NCBI GenBank assembly: GCA_021200955.1
Contig: JAJQFU010000027.1
Location: forward strand, 1 to 51,435
DNA length: 51,435 nt
Origin: Clostridiales bacterium
GTDB taxonomy: Bacteria; Bacillota; Clostridia; Lachnospirales; CAG-274
Direction: 5' to 3'
Every line of letters begins with the position of its first letter. Position 1 is the stretch's first letter. The notes beneath the pieces are model-generated. The model saw only the letters and a list, made by a program, of their open reading frames with translations. It ran no database searches and was not told the DNA's origin. Shown here piece after piece: positions 40,603-48,966 of the stretch. The position numbers and the translations under genes were made by a program.

Positions 40603-42480
40603 TTAAATATCGAATAGCTTATATATCTTGTAGATTATAACCGCCGACTCGGCTCTTGTGGTTCGGCTTTGGGGGTTAAGTCTGCCCTTGCTGCCGCTGA
40701 CAATGTTTATGAGAACAAGGTTGGCTGTGCTTTGCTTAGCGTAATCCGCAACGGAAGAGGCGTCGGCGAATTTATCCAAAACGGAGAGGTTTGCGTCTGC
40801 CAAATTAGCCTTAAGCGAAAGGGCTTTTTCCGTCATAACCATCATATCCTGTCTTGTTATATAGCCCTCGGGGTCGAATTTCCCGCTGCCTGTTCCGCTG
40901 ACAACGCCCAAAGCCTTGGCTGTTCCCACAGCATTTGCATAATATTTGCTTTCGGCTACGTCTGAGAAGTTGTCGGAATATTCTCCCTCAAGCCCCAAAA
41001 CGTTCACAAGCATAAGCAGGAAGTCCGCACGCCTTACGTTGTCCGCAGGAGCAAAGTTGTTGTGACCTACTCCGCTTACAACACCCTGAGCCGCAAGGGT
41101 TTCAACAGCTTCTTTAGCCCAGTTGTAATAGGCTGTCATATCGTTGAAGTTAATGTTTACAGGTGCAGATGTAGTTGCTTCTGTTTGAACTTCCGTAACG
41201 GCTTCTGTTGCCGCTTCGGTCTGAGCCTGTGTAACGGCTTCAGTTGCAGCTTCGGTCACTGTGTCAGATGATGAAGTGCCTGAGCCGTAATATGATGTCA
41301 GGAAGTTAGCCATAGTGGAATTTCCCTTAACAAGCCCGTATCTGAAGTGAATTTCTCCGGATATTTTTGAAATCTGTCTGTTTAAAGCCAGCTGGCGGCT
41401 TATTTCGTCCGTTCCGTACCACACACTTGTTTCCGAAGCGCCGCTGGAGCGGTATGTAGCCATTCCTATGTATAATTTCGTAGAGCAGTCTGCAAGCTGC
41501 TCTGCCCACCAGTTAGCCAAAACCTGATAGTCAGCCACTGTGTAGCCTATGTTCCAGTAAATCTGAGGAGCTATGTAGTCAAGCCATTCGCTTTGAGCCC
41601 ATTTTCTTGTGTCTGCAAAATAGCTTGTGTAGGATTCGTTGCCTGTTGTGTCTGAGCCTTCCGCCATTGTGGATTTGTTTGCCCAAATTCCCGTAGGGGA
41701 AACGCCGAAAAGAATGTCCGGGTCGGCGGCGTGAAGCTGAGTATTAAGCTCCTTAATCAAAAGGTCTACGTTGTTTCTTCTCCAAGCCTCGATTGAGGTA
41801 AAGCCCGAGCCGTATTTGGCAAAGGTTACGCTGTCGTCAAAGCCTGTTCCCGGGTAGAAATAGTCGTCCATATGAATACCGTCTATGTCGTAGTTGTTGA
41901 CAATTTCCAAAGCACCCTCAACGAGCATGCTTCTGACCTCGGGCAGACCGGGGTCGAAATAATATTGATTGTCGGTATATTTAATTATGTAGTCCGGGTT
42001 TAAAACCGCCGGGTTGTTTGCCGCCAAAGACTTAAGCTCTGTGTCGTTTGCGTCATTATTTTTTGTAACTCTGTAGGGGTTAATCCATGCGTGAACCTTT
42101 ATGCCCGATGAATGTGCAGTCGAAATCCAGTATTCAAGGGGGTCAAAGCCGTTTTCGGGGGCTGTGCCCTGAGTTCCCGTCAGATACATACTCCAGGGGT
42201 AAATGTTCGACTTATAGAAGGCGTCGGAGCAGGGGCGAACCTGTAAAAATATGTTGTTTATGCCCATTGATTTACAGCCGGAAATAATTTCATCAGCCTG
42301 TTGTTTTAAGGTTGCTTCGCTGGTAGTGCCTGCCGTGGGGTAGTCGAGGTTTAAAACCGTGGAAACCCAAATTCCCCTCATTTCGTCTCCCTCGCAGCTT
42401 GCAACTATACTGAGGCTTTGAAAAAACACTGCCGTCAGAAGAAGCAGCGCCAAAAATCTCTTAAATTTCATTTTGCCCAT
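40603..42480 (-). CDS. GH10-like (YngK/GHL10) exported hydrolase with SLH domains
   Basis: 625 residues. Signal peptide at 1-28 (KFKRFLALLLLTAVFFQSLS). Residues about 30-400 match the GHL10/DUF187 family ('MRGIWVSTVLNLDYPT', 'GINNIFLQVRPCSDAFYKS', 'VHAWINPYRV', 'DIDGIHMDDYFYP', 'LDYIAPQIYW'), thought to cleave wall or storage glycans. A linker of TEAATEAV/TQAQTEAA repeats (about 405-435) leads to three SLH units (about 445-625), so it should be attached to the wall polymer. The start is ATG 42480 or ATG 42471; the SD AAAGGA suits neither perfectly. The 3' end is 12 bp from the nucleosidase gene. Confidence 0.9.
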   Translation of the reverse strand: MGKMKFKRFLALLLLTAVFFQSLSIVASCEGDEMRGIWVSTVLNLDYPTAGTTSEATLKQQADEIISGCKSMGINNIFLQVRPCSDAFYKSNIYPWSMYLTGTQGTAPENGFDPLEYWISTAHSSGIKVHAWINPYRVTKNNDANDTELKSLAANNPAVLNPDYIIKYTDNQYYFDPGLPEVRSMLVEGALEIVNNYDIDGIHMDDYFYPGTGFDDSVTFAKYGSGFTSIEAWRRNNVDLLIKELNTQLHAADPDILFGVSPTGIWANKSTMAEGSDTTGNESYTSYFADTRKWAQSEWLDYIAPQIYWNIGYTVADYQVLANWWAEQLADCSTKLYIGMATYRSSGASETSVWYGTDEISRQLALNRQISKISGEIHFRYGLVKGNSTMANFLTSYYGSGTSSSDTVTEAATEAVTQAQTEAATEAVTEVQTEATTSAPVNINFNDMTAYYNWAKEAVETLAAQGVVSGVGHNNFAPADNVRRADFLLMLVNVLGLEGEYSDNFSDVAESKYYANAVGTAKALGVVSGTGSGKFDPEGYITRQDMMVMTEKALSLKANLADANLSVLDKFADASSVADYAKQSTANLVLINIVSGSKGRLNPQSRTTRAESAVIIYKIYKLFDI

Positions 42481-42592
42481 CGTCCTTTCTTATTTTTTAT
42501 TTTTTTCTCTCTTTATGTATACTTACTACTATTATATCATAGCTTACAAAAAAATAACACCCCTAAAATTTTACTCTTTCAAAAAATTTTTA

Positions 42593-42621
42593 TTGATTTT
42601 TATGTGGTTACAATGTATAAT
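42593..42621 (+). promoter_or_regulatory. Promoter of the purine operon
   Basis: TTGATT (42593-42598), 17-bp spacer, TATAAT (42616-42621). The leader to purC is about 60 nt and is too short for a purine riboswitch. A minor GGGG/TCCC hairpin is visible. Confidence 0.75.
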
Positions 42622-42688
42622 GTTGTTGTTGACAATGGGGGACTGCGTTCCCTTAACAAAAGAATTTACGAAAGGTGTGTGTATTAAT

Positions 42689-43408
42689 ATGGAAAAGAAA
42701 CAGCTTCTTTACACAGGAAAAGCTAAAAAAGTATATACAACAGACGATCCCAATCTTTGCATTTTCGAATATAAGGACGATGCAACGGCTTTTAACGGTC
42801 TTAAAAAAGGCTCATTCGAAGGGAAGGGCGAAATCAACAACCAAATGGCAAACTTCATCTTCCGTCTTCTTGAAAAGGACGGAATTAAAACCCACCTTGT
42901 TGAAGAGCTTTCAAAAAGAGAAACACTTGTTAAAAAGTGCAAAATTATTCCCCTTGAGGTTATTGTGAGAAATGTTGCCGCAGGGTCATTTTCAAAGCGT
43001 TTCGGCGTTAAAGAGGGTACTCCCCTTAAAAAACCCACACTTGAATTTTCTTATAAAGACGATGATTTGGGCGACCCTATGATAAACACATCACAGGCTC
43101 TTGCAATAGGTCTTGCCACAAAGGAAGAAATCGACCAAATCGCTGAAATGGCTTTTAAGGTAAACGAAAGCCTTAAGAAAATTTTCTTAAACATTGGCAT
43201 TAAGATTATTGACTTTAAAATAGAGGTAGGCAAAACAGCCGACGGCGAAATCGTTTTGGCTGACGAAATTTCTCCCGATACCTGCCGTCTTTGGGACGCT
43301 GAGACAAACAAGAAGCTCGACAAGGACCGCTTCCGTTTTGACTTAGGCGAATTTTCGGATGTATATTTTGAGGTATGGGGAAGATTAAACGAGTTCTACG
43401 CTAAATAA
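42689..43408 (+). CDS. purC: SAICAR synthetase
   Basis: 239 residues from ATG 42689 (SD AAAGGTG); the longer in-frame ORF upstream reads through the promoter and is not real. Family marks: 'LYTGKAKKVYTTDDPNLCIFEYKDDATAFNG', 'LEVIVRNVAAGSFSKRFG', 'DEISPDTCRLWD'. It joins CAIR with aspartate to give SAICAR. First gene of purC-purF-purB-purA. Confidence 0.97.
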   Translation: MEKKQLLYTGKAKKVYTTDDPNLCIFEYKDDATAFNGLKKGSFEGKGEINNQMANFIFRLLEKDGIKTHLVEELSKRETLVKKCKIIPLEVIVRNVAAGSFSKRFGVKEGTPLKKPTLEFSYKDDDLGDPMINTSQALAIGLATKEEIDQIAEMAFKVNESLKKIFLNIGIKIIDFKIEVGKTADGEIVLADEISPDTCRLWDAETNKKLDKDRFRFDLGEFSDVYFEVWGRLNEFYAK

Positions 43409-43426
43409 TATCGGAGGAAGGCTTTG

Positions 43427-44821
43427 ATGACCAAAATTAAGGAAGAATGCGGTGTTTTCGGAATATGGGACCCTCACGGCTACTGTGCAAACACAACATG
43501 CAGCGCACTTGTTGCCTTGCAGCACAGAGGTCAGGAGGGCTGCGGAATAGCCGTCAACTTAGACAGAGAAATCAGCTATTATAAAGACAAGGGTCTCGTA
43601 AACGAGGTCTTTAACAATGAAATATTAGAAAAATATCCCGGAACAATGGCTGTGGGCCACGTAAGATATTCTACGGCAGGCGGCTCTTTGAGAGAAAACG
43701 TTCAGCCCCTTGTTCTGCGCTACATAAAGGGGACTCTTGCCATAGCCCATAACGGCAATTTAACCAATACGGAAGAACTCAAGTCTGAGCTTGAATATAA
43801 CGGCGCAATTTTCCAGACAACAGCCGACACTGAAATTCTTGCTTATCAGATTGCCAAAGAGAGAATTACCTCAAAATCAATAGAAGAAGCGGTTAAAAGA
43901 ACGATTAAGAAGATAAAAGGGGCTTTCTCTATTCTTGTTATGAGCCCTCAAAAGCTTATAGCTGCAAGAGATCCATGGGGCTTCCGTCCTCTTTGTATGG
44001 GCAAAATGGGAGACGCAATTGTTTTTGCTTCGGAGACCTGTGCTTTTGACGCCATAGGAGCAGAATTTATAAGAGATATTGAGCCGGGAGAGGTTGTTAC
44101 CGTATTCAAGGGAAAGATTGAATCTGAGCAGGTTATTAAACCCGAGAAAACAAGTCTCTGCATATTCGAACACATTTATTTTGCACGTCCCGATTCTGTT
44201 TTGGACGGACAGGCAGTTCACGACGCAAGAAAAATGGCAGGGAAATTTTTGGCGCTTCAAAGTCCCGTTGACGCAGACATTGTTGTGGGAGTTCCGGATT
44301 CGGGGCTTTCGGCAGCTCAGGGCTATTCGGAGCAGTCCGGCATACCCTCAAAAATGGGCTTTATTAAAAACAAATATATTGCAAGAACCTTTATTTCGCC
44401 GGAGCAGAAGCTTCGCCAAAACGCCGTTAAAATGAAGCTTAACGCCCTTAAAAGCGAGGTTGCGGGGAAAAGGGTTGTTATGATAGACGACTCTATAGTA
44501 AGAGGTACAACCTCGGCACATATCGTAAGCTTACTTCGTGAAGCCGGAGCGGCTGAGGTTCATGTCAGAATTTCCTCACCGCCCTTTAAGTGGCCCTGCT
44601 TCTTCGGGACGGATGTTCCCACCCGTTCCGAGCTTATAGCAAACCACTATGACGTCAGCGAAACGGCTAAAATTATAGGCGCAGACAGTCTTGACTATTT
44701 AAGCCTTGAAAATCTGCTTAAAATAGCCCCCAACAGCTCAAGAGATTTCTGCTGTGCCTGTTTCACAGGGAATTACCCCGTTGATGTATCTCACCTTTTG
44801 AAAAAACTGGAGGGTAAATAA
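43427..44821 (+). CDS. purF: Amidophosphoribosyltransferase
   Basis: 464 residues from ATG 43427, six bases after GGAGGAAGG. Mature enzyme should start at Cys8 (KIKEECGVFGIWD) after propeptide removal, giving the N-terminal glutaminase nucleophile. The PRPP loop is 'VVMIDDSIVRGTTSAHI'. Cys in CIFEHIYFARPDS and the C-terminal DFCCACFTG match the [4Fe-4S] ligands of the Bacillus-type enzyme, so it is oxygen-sensitive. It makes phosphoribosylamine, the first step of purine synthesis. Confidence 0.97.
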   Translation: MTKIKEECGVFGIWDPHGYCANTTCSALVALQHRGQEGCGIAVNLDREISYYKDKGLVNEVFNNEILEKYPGTMAVGHVRYSTAGGSLRENVQPLVLRYIKGTLAIAHNGNLTNTEELKSELEYNGAIFQTTADTEILAYQIAKERITSKSIEEAVKRTIKKIKGAFSILVMSPQKLIAARDPWGFRPLCMGKMGDAIVFASETCAFDAIGAEFIRDIEPGEVVTVFKGKIESEQVIKPEKTSLCIFEHIYFARPDSVLDGQAVHDARKMAGKFLALQSPVDADIVVGVPDSGLSAAQGYSEQSGIPSKMGFIKNKYIARTFISPEQKLRQNAVKMKLNALKSEVAGKRVVMIDDSIVRGTTSAHIVSLLREAGAAEVHVRISSPPFKWPCFFGTDVPTRSELIANHYDVSETAKIIGADSLDYLSLENLLKIAPNSSRDFCCACFTGNYPVDVSHLLKKLEGK

Positions 44822-46255
44822 ATGAAAGATATATATGAAAGTCCCTTAAATTCAAGATATGCTTCCAAAGAGATGAAGGAAATATTCTCTCCCGATAAGA
44901 AGTTTAAAACTTGGCGTAAGCTGTGGATTATACTTGCGGAAACGGAAAAGGAATTAGGTCTTGACATTACGGACGAGCAGATTGAAGAGCTTAAGGCAAA
45001 CGCCAAAAACATAAATTATGATGTGGCTGAAGCCAGAGAAAAGGTCTGCCGCCACGATGTTATGAGCCACGTTTATGCCTACGGAAAGCAGTGCCCCAAA
45101 GCTGAAGCTATTATTCACTTAGGGGCTACAAGCTGTTATGTAGGGGACAACACAGACGTAATTCTTATGACAGAGGCTATGAAGCTTATCCGCAGTATGG
45201 TTGTTTCCGTTATATCGAAGCTTGGGGATTTTGCTTTGAAATATAAAGACCTTCCCACACTGGGCTTTACTCATTTTCAGCCGGCTCAGCTTACAACAGT
45301 GGGAAAGAGAGCCTGTCTTTGGGCTCAGGATCTCCTTATGGATTTGGAGCAGATCGACTTCTTTTTGGATAACGTAAAGCTTTTGGGTTGCAAGGGCACT
45401 ACAGGCACTCAGGCAAGCTTTATGGAGCTTTTTGAAAACGATGAAGAAAAGGTTAAGGCACTGGATAAGGCAATTGCGGAGAAATTAGGCTATAAGGCTG
45501 TTTTCCCCGTTTCAGGTCAGACCTATTCAAGAAAGCTTGACAGTATGGCTGTAAATGTTCTTTCGGGAATAGCCCAGTCGGCAGCTAAATTTTCAAACGA
45601 TATAAGGCTTTTGGCACATCTTAAAGAGGTTGAAGAGCCTTTTGAAAAGGGTCAGATCGGCTCTTCCGCTATGGCTTATAAGAGAAACCCTATGAGAAGC
45701 GAAAGAATAGCCGGTTTGTCACGCTACATAATTTCAATTGCACAAAGCCCGGCTTTAACGGCTTCGGCTCAGTGGCTTGAAAGAACTCTTGACGACTCTT
45801 CAAACAAGAGAATTTCCGTTCCGGAAGCTTTTCTTGCCTGCGACGCTGTTTTGGGAATTTATCTCAATGTTGCCGGCGGTTTGGTGGTTTATCCTAAGGT
45901 AATCGAAAAGCACATTATGAACGAGCTGCCCTTTATGGCGACTGAAAATATAATGATGGACGAGGTTAAGGAAAGGGGAGGAAACCGTCAGGAGCTTCAC
46001 GAAAGAATAAGAGAGCTTTCTATGGAGGCTGCCGCTGTTGTTAAACAGGAGGGCGGAGACAACGACCTTATTGACAGAATTGTAAAAGACCCTATGTTCA
46101 AAGCCTCCGAAGAGGACATAAGAAAGACATTAGACCCCAAGAACTTTATCGGCAGAGCACCGGGACAGGTCCGGGAGTTTGTAGACGAATATATTAAACC
46201 CCTTGTTGAATTAAACAAGGATGTTCTTAAGGAAGACGCAGAGTTAAACGTATAA
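44822..46255 (+). CDS. purB: Adenylosuccinate lyase
   Basis: 477 residues, fumarase/aspartase superfamily. Signature loop 'GQIGSSAMAYKRNPMRSE', 'HDVMSHVYAYG' and 'HLGATSCYVGDNTD' are present. It cleaves SAICAR to AICAR and adenylosuccinate to AMP, both with fumarate release. It starts right after the purF stop, a very tight coupling; SD GGAGGG. Confidence 0.96.
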   Translation: MKDIYESPLNSRYASKEMKEIFSPDKKFKTWRKLWIILAETEKELGLDITDEQIEELKANAKNINYDVAEAREKVCRHDVMSHVYAYGKQCPKAEAIIHLGATSCYVGDNTDVILMTEAMKLIRSMVVSVISKLGDFALKYKDLPTLGFTHFQPAQLTTVGKRACLWAQDLLMDLEQIDFFLDNVKLLGCKGTTGTQASFMELFENDEEKVKALDKAIAEKLGYKAVFPVSGQTYSRKLDSMAVNVLSGIAQSAAKFSNDIRLLAHLKEVEEPFEKGQIGSSAMAYKRNPMRSERIAGLSRYIISIAQSPALTASAQWLERTLDDSSNKRISVPEAFLACDAVLGIYLNVAGGLVVYPKVIEKHIMNELPFMATENIMMDEVKERGGNRQELHERIRELSMEAAAVVKQEGGDNDLIDRIVKDPMFKASEEDIRKTLDPKNFIGRAPGQVREFVDEYIKPLVELNKDVLKEDAELNV

Positions 46256-46273
46256 TAAAGGAAGGTGTAAATT

Positions 46274-47548
46274 ATGGTAAAAGCTATTGTAGGAGCAAAC
46301 TGGGGAGACGAGGGAAAGGGCAAAATAACCGACCTTTGTGCAGAAAATGCCGACATTGTTGTGAGATTTCAGGGCGGAGCTAACGCCGGACACACTATTA
46401 TAAACGAATACGGCAGATTTGCTCTTCATCAGCTCCCTTCGGGAATTTTCCACAAAAACACAGTTAATATAATCGCAAACGGCTGTGCGCTGAATATTGC
46501 TTCTCTTACTGAAGAGGTTAAAAGCGTCAAGGAAGCGGGAGTTGATTTTAATCTTCTTATTTCCGAAAGGGCTCAGGTTCTCCTTCCTCATCACGTAATG
46601 CTTGATACATATGAAGAGGAGCGTTTAGGCGGAAAAGCCTTCGGCTCAACAAAATCAGGCATTGCACCCTTCTTTGCAGACAAATATGCAAAAATGGGTT
46701 TGCAGGTTTGGGAGCTTTATAACGACGACCTTCTTAAGGAAAAGCTTCAGATGATGTATGAAAAGGTTAATATTACTATGAAGCATCTTTACAATAAGCC
46801 CGAAATAGATTATATGGACGTTTACGCTACTCTTAAGGAGTATGCGGAAATAATCAAAGACCATAAAGCCGATACGGGAGCATATTTGAGAAAGGCTATA
46901 AAAGAGGGAAAGAACATTCTTCTTGAAGGTCAGTTAGGCACTCTTAAGGACACAGACCACGGTATTTACCCCTATGTAACAAGCTCGTCAACTCTCGCAG
47001 GCTATGCCGCTGTAGGCTCGGGTATTCCTCCCTACGCCATTTCGGACATTATCTGTATAACAAAGGCTTATTCCTCAGCTGTAGGCGAAGGCCCCTTTGT
47101 TTCGGAAATTCTTGACGAAGCGGAAGCCGAGGATCTCCGCAGAAGAGGCGGCGACAAGGGCGAATACGGCGCAACAACGGGCAGAGCAAGAAGAGTGGGC
47201 TGGTTTGACACAGTGGCTTCACGTTACGGCGCTGAAATTCAGGGAGCAACCCAGGTTTGCTTGACCTGTCTTGACGTTCTTTCTTATCTTGAGGAAATCC
47301 CCGTTTGTACAGGCTATGAATATGAGGGTAAGGAATATAAGGACTTTTTGACAACAGACAAGCTTTATAAGTCAACACCTGTTTTGACCTATCTTAAGGG
47401 CTGGAACTGCGACATAAGAGGAATTAAGAGCTATGAGGAGCTTCCCTCAGAGGCTAAGGCTTATGTTGAATTTATAGAAAAAGAGCTTGGAGTAAAAATA
47501 ACTATGGTTTCAAACGGCCCTGCAAGGGATGAAATTTTGTATAGATAA
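46274..47548 (+). CDS. purA: Adenylosuccinate synthetase
   Basis: 424 residues. GTP loop GANWGDEGKGKITD at the N-terminus with catalytic Asp and the later His in QGGANAGHTI; 'LEGQLGTLKDTDHGIYPYVTSSSTLAG' and 'TTGRARRVGWFD' are conserved. It converts IMP and aspartate to adenylosuccinate. It follows purB by 18 bp. Confidence 0.97.
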   Translation: MVKAIVGANWGDEGKGKITDLCAENADIVVRFQGGANAGHTIINEYGRFALHQLPSGIFHKNTVNIIANGCALNIASLTEEVKSVKEAGVDFNLLISERAQVLLPHHVMLDTYEEERLGGKAFGSTKSGIAPFFADKYAKMGLQVWELYNDDLLKEKLQMMYEKVNITMKHLYNKPEIDYMDVYATLKEYAEIIKDHKADTGAYLRKAIKEGKNILLEGQLGTLKDTDHGIYPYVTSSSTLAGYAAVGSGIPPYAISDIICITKAYSSAVGEGPFVSEILDEAEAEDLRRRGGDKGEYGATTGRARRVGWFDTVASRYGAEIQGATQVCLTCLDVLSYLEEIPVCTGYEYEGKEYKDFLTTDKLYKSTPVLTYLKGWNCDIRGIKSYEELPSEAKAYVEFIEKELGVKITMVSNGPARDEILYR

Positions 47549-47563
47549 AAGGAGACAGAAACC

Positions 47564-47950
47564 GTGCTTGAAGTAGGAATTAAAGGAAGAGAAGAAGTTA
47601 AGGTAACAAAAGATAATACGGCAAAGGCTTTGGGCAGCGGCGAATTAGATGTTTTTGCCACTCCGGCTATGATTGCCCTTATGGAAAAAACCGCTTGGAA
47701 AAGCGTTGCCGCTGAGGTAGGCGAAGGCAACGGCACAGTAGGTACTTTATTAAATATAAGCCACCTTTCCGCAAGCCCTTTGGGGGCAAACATAGTCTGC
47801 GAAAGCGAGCTTGTTGAAGTAAAGGGCAGAGAGCTTGTTTTTAAGGTTAAAGCCTTTGACGAAAAGGGACTTATAGGCGAGGGAGAACACCGCCGTTTTG
47901 TCGTAAATAATGAAAAATTTCAAACAAAAGCAAATAATAAACTGAATTAA
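47564..47950 (+). CDS. FlK-like hotdog thioesterase
   Basis: 128 residues from GTG 47564 (SD AAGGAGA). The hotdog-fold segments 'ELDVFATPAMIALMEKTAW' and 'NISHLSASPLG' carry the Thr, Glu and His that form the active site in fluoroacetyl-CoA thioesterase FlK; many anaerobes have such proteins with unknown acyl-CoA substrates. It is 15 bp after purA and ends at the operon terminator, so it is cotranscribed with the purine genes. No clear link of the reaction to purines. Confidence 0.85.
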   Translation: MLEVGIKGREEVKVTKDNTAKALGSGELDVFATPAMIALMEKTAWKSVAAEVGEGNGTVGTLLNISHLSASPLGANIVCESELVEVKGRELVFKVKAFDEKGLIGEGEHRRFVVNNEKFQTKANNKLN

Positions 47951-47961
47951 AATTATTTTCG

Positions 47962-47996
47962 CCCCTGTAAAGAAGGTTTTTGCAGGGGTATTTTTT
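47962..47996 (+). terminator. Terminator of the purine operon
   Basis: CCCCTG pairs with CAGGGG (with extra AAA/TTT pairing inside) followed by six T. Confidence 0.88.
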
Positions 47997-48016
47997 ATTT
48001 CTATATCAAAAAAGGC

Positions 48017-48045
48017 TTGCATATAAGCAATTTTTAGGCTATAAT
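48017..48045 (+). promoter_or_regulatory. Promoter of locus E peptide mRNA
   Basis: TTGCAT (48017-48022), 17-bp spacer, TATAAT (48040-48045). The predicted leader before the peptide start is about 170 nt. Confidence 0.75.
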
Positions 48046-48102
48046 TGTTTATAAGCAACAGGGAGTTTTTCAATTCAATAGATTCGGCGGTTAAGTCCCG
48101 TA

Positions 48103-48209
48103 TTTCAAAATAGAAAGGAGGTTTGTTCAGAAGTTTTGCCTGCGGCAAAACCCGAACCTTGCGGTTCGTTCCGACTTCTTTCGGGTTCCAACCAAATTTC
48201 ATTTTGAAA
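48103..48209 (+). promoter_or_regulatory. Structured insert in the locus E leader
   Basis: TTTCAAAAT (48103-48111) and ATTTTGAAA (48201-48209) pair perfectly over 9 bp. The pair encloses GTTTTGCC-TGC-GGCAAAAC and CGAACC-TTGC-GGTTCG hairpins, like an inserted palindromic repeat. The right arm directly abuts the SD of the peptide gene. Confidence 0.55.
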
Positions 48210-48221
48210 GGGGGCGTTGTT

Positions 48222-48293
48222 ATGAATAATAAAGACATAATATATTTAAAAATATTACTTATTATTCTTTATCTCATTAAAACGACCGCCTAA
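48222..48293 (+). CDS. Small hydrophobic peptide, putative type I toxin (locus E)
   Basis: 23 residues: MNNKDIIYLK, then ILLIILYLI, then KTTA. SD AGGGGGCG lies seven bases before the ATG. Leader GGCGGT (in ATTCGGCGGTTAAG) complements ACCGCC at the 3' end, as in loci A-D. The opposite-strand RNA (48278-48375) carries GCCCC, complementary to the SD. The ORF is on the plus strand, so the family occurs in both orientations. Role inferred from layout. Confidence 0.62.
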   Translation: MNNKDIIYLKILLIILYLIKTTA

Positions 48294-48375
48294 GCTCTGG
48301 AAAAGTACGGCGGTCATTTTAGACTGATGTAAATTTAACGGGGCATAATCGCTGAAGCGACTAACTCCCTTTTGT
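48278..48375 (-). ncRNA. Locus E antisense RNA, putative type I antitoxin
   Basis: About 98 nt. It starts CACAAAAGGGAGTTAG, the same AAAAGGGAG motif as the locus C and D RNAs, then forms an AATCGCT/AGCGATT-like hairpin. The terminator uses GACCGCC (48284-48290) and GGCGGTC (48309-48315) with TTTT. The last bases overlap the peptide 3' end. Confidence 0.65.
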
Positions 48376-48381
48376 GATTAT

Positions 48382-48410
48382 ATAGTATCATATTTTTTTG
48401 GGAATGTCAA
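48382..48410 (-). promoter_or_regulatory. Promoter of locus E antisense RNA
   Basis: TTGACA (48410-48405), 17-bp spacer, TACTAT (48387-48382) on the minus strand. Confidence 0.75.
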
Positions 48411-48435
48411 CATATACAAAATATTTTAATCCTAT

Positions 48436-48891
48436 TTATTTTGACAGGTCGCTTTTAACGGCTTTTACACAGTCTTCAAAGCCTCCCTCAATGATTTTGC
48501 AGCAGCAGCCTATCATAAGATTGACGCTCATTCCGAAATCCTCGACCGAATAGCCTTCACTGTCCTTTTCACCCAAACAGTCTCTGAGACTTTTAAGGCT
48601 TTCTCTGTAGCCGTAAAGCCTTTTGCCTTTGGCAAAGCCGAAGCCTATTTCAAAGGCCGTTCCCGAATCCGGCTCGTTCCCTCTGAAATTATTTAGGTTT
48701 GCGCAAATAATGTCCGCCTGTTCAATAAGGCTAATGTTTCCTTTAAAAATGTCAATGCCGTTTTCGCATTGATTGTCTAAGGGGTAAAGACCCTCAAAGC
48801 CGTATTTTCCGCATATTTCTTTATATCTTTCGCCTGTTTTCTTTGCTTCGTCACAAAAAACGTCAAAGCCTGCAATATATATTTTTTTCAC
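48436..48891 (-). CDS. Nucleoside 2-deoxyribosyltransferase-like protein
   Basis: 151 residues from GTG 48891, with SD GAGGTGAT; longer in-frame starts have no SD. 'VKKIYIAGFDVFCDEA' is the family's opening strand, 'QADIICANLNNFRGNEPDSGTAFEIGFGFAKGKRLYGY' carries the catalytic Glu and the conserved DSGTAFE-G motif. Members exchange or hydrolyse N-glycosidic bonds of deoxynucleosides in salvage. The genuine substrate is unknown. It lies alone between locus E and the isc genes. Confidence 0.85.
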   Translation of the reverse strand: MKKIYIAGFDVFCDEAKKTGERYKEICGKYGFEGLYPLDNQCENGIDIFKGNISLIEQADIICANLNNFRGNEPDSGTAFEIGFGFAKGKRLYGYRESLKSLRDCLGEKDSEGYSVEDFGMSVNLMIGCCCKIIEGGFEDCVKAVKSDLSK

Positions 48892-48966
48892 AAATATCAC
48901 CTCTGCTTTAATTATATAAAAAACAACCGCAAAAGGCAATATCCCTCTGCGGCTTCTTTTGAAATA

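Noticed and set aside
42622..42688. Purine riboswitch in the purC leader
   Set aside because: The leader is only about 60 nt and lacks the conserved purine aptamer core.
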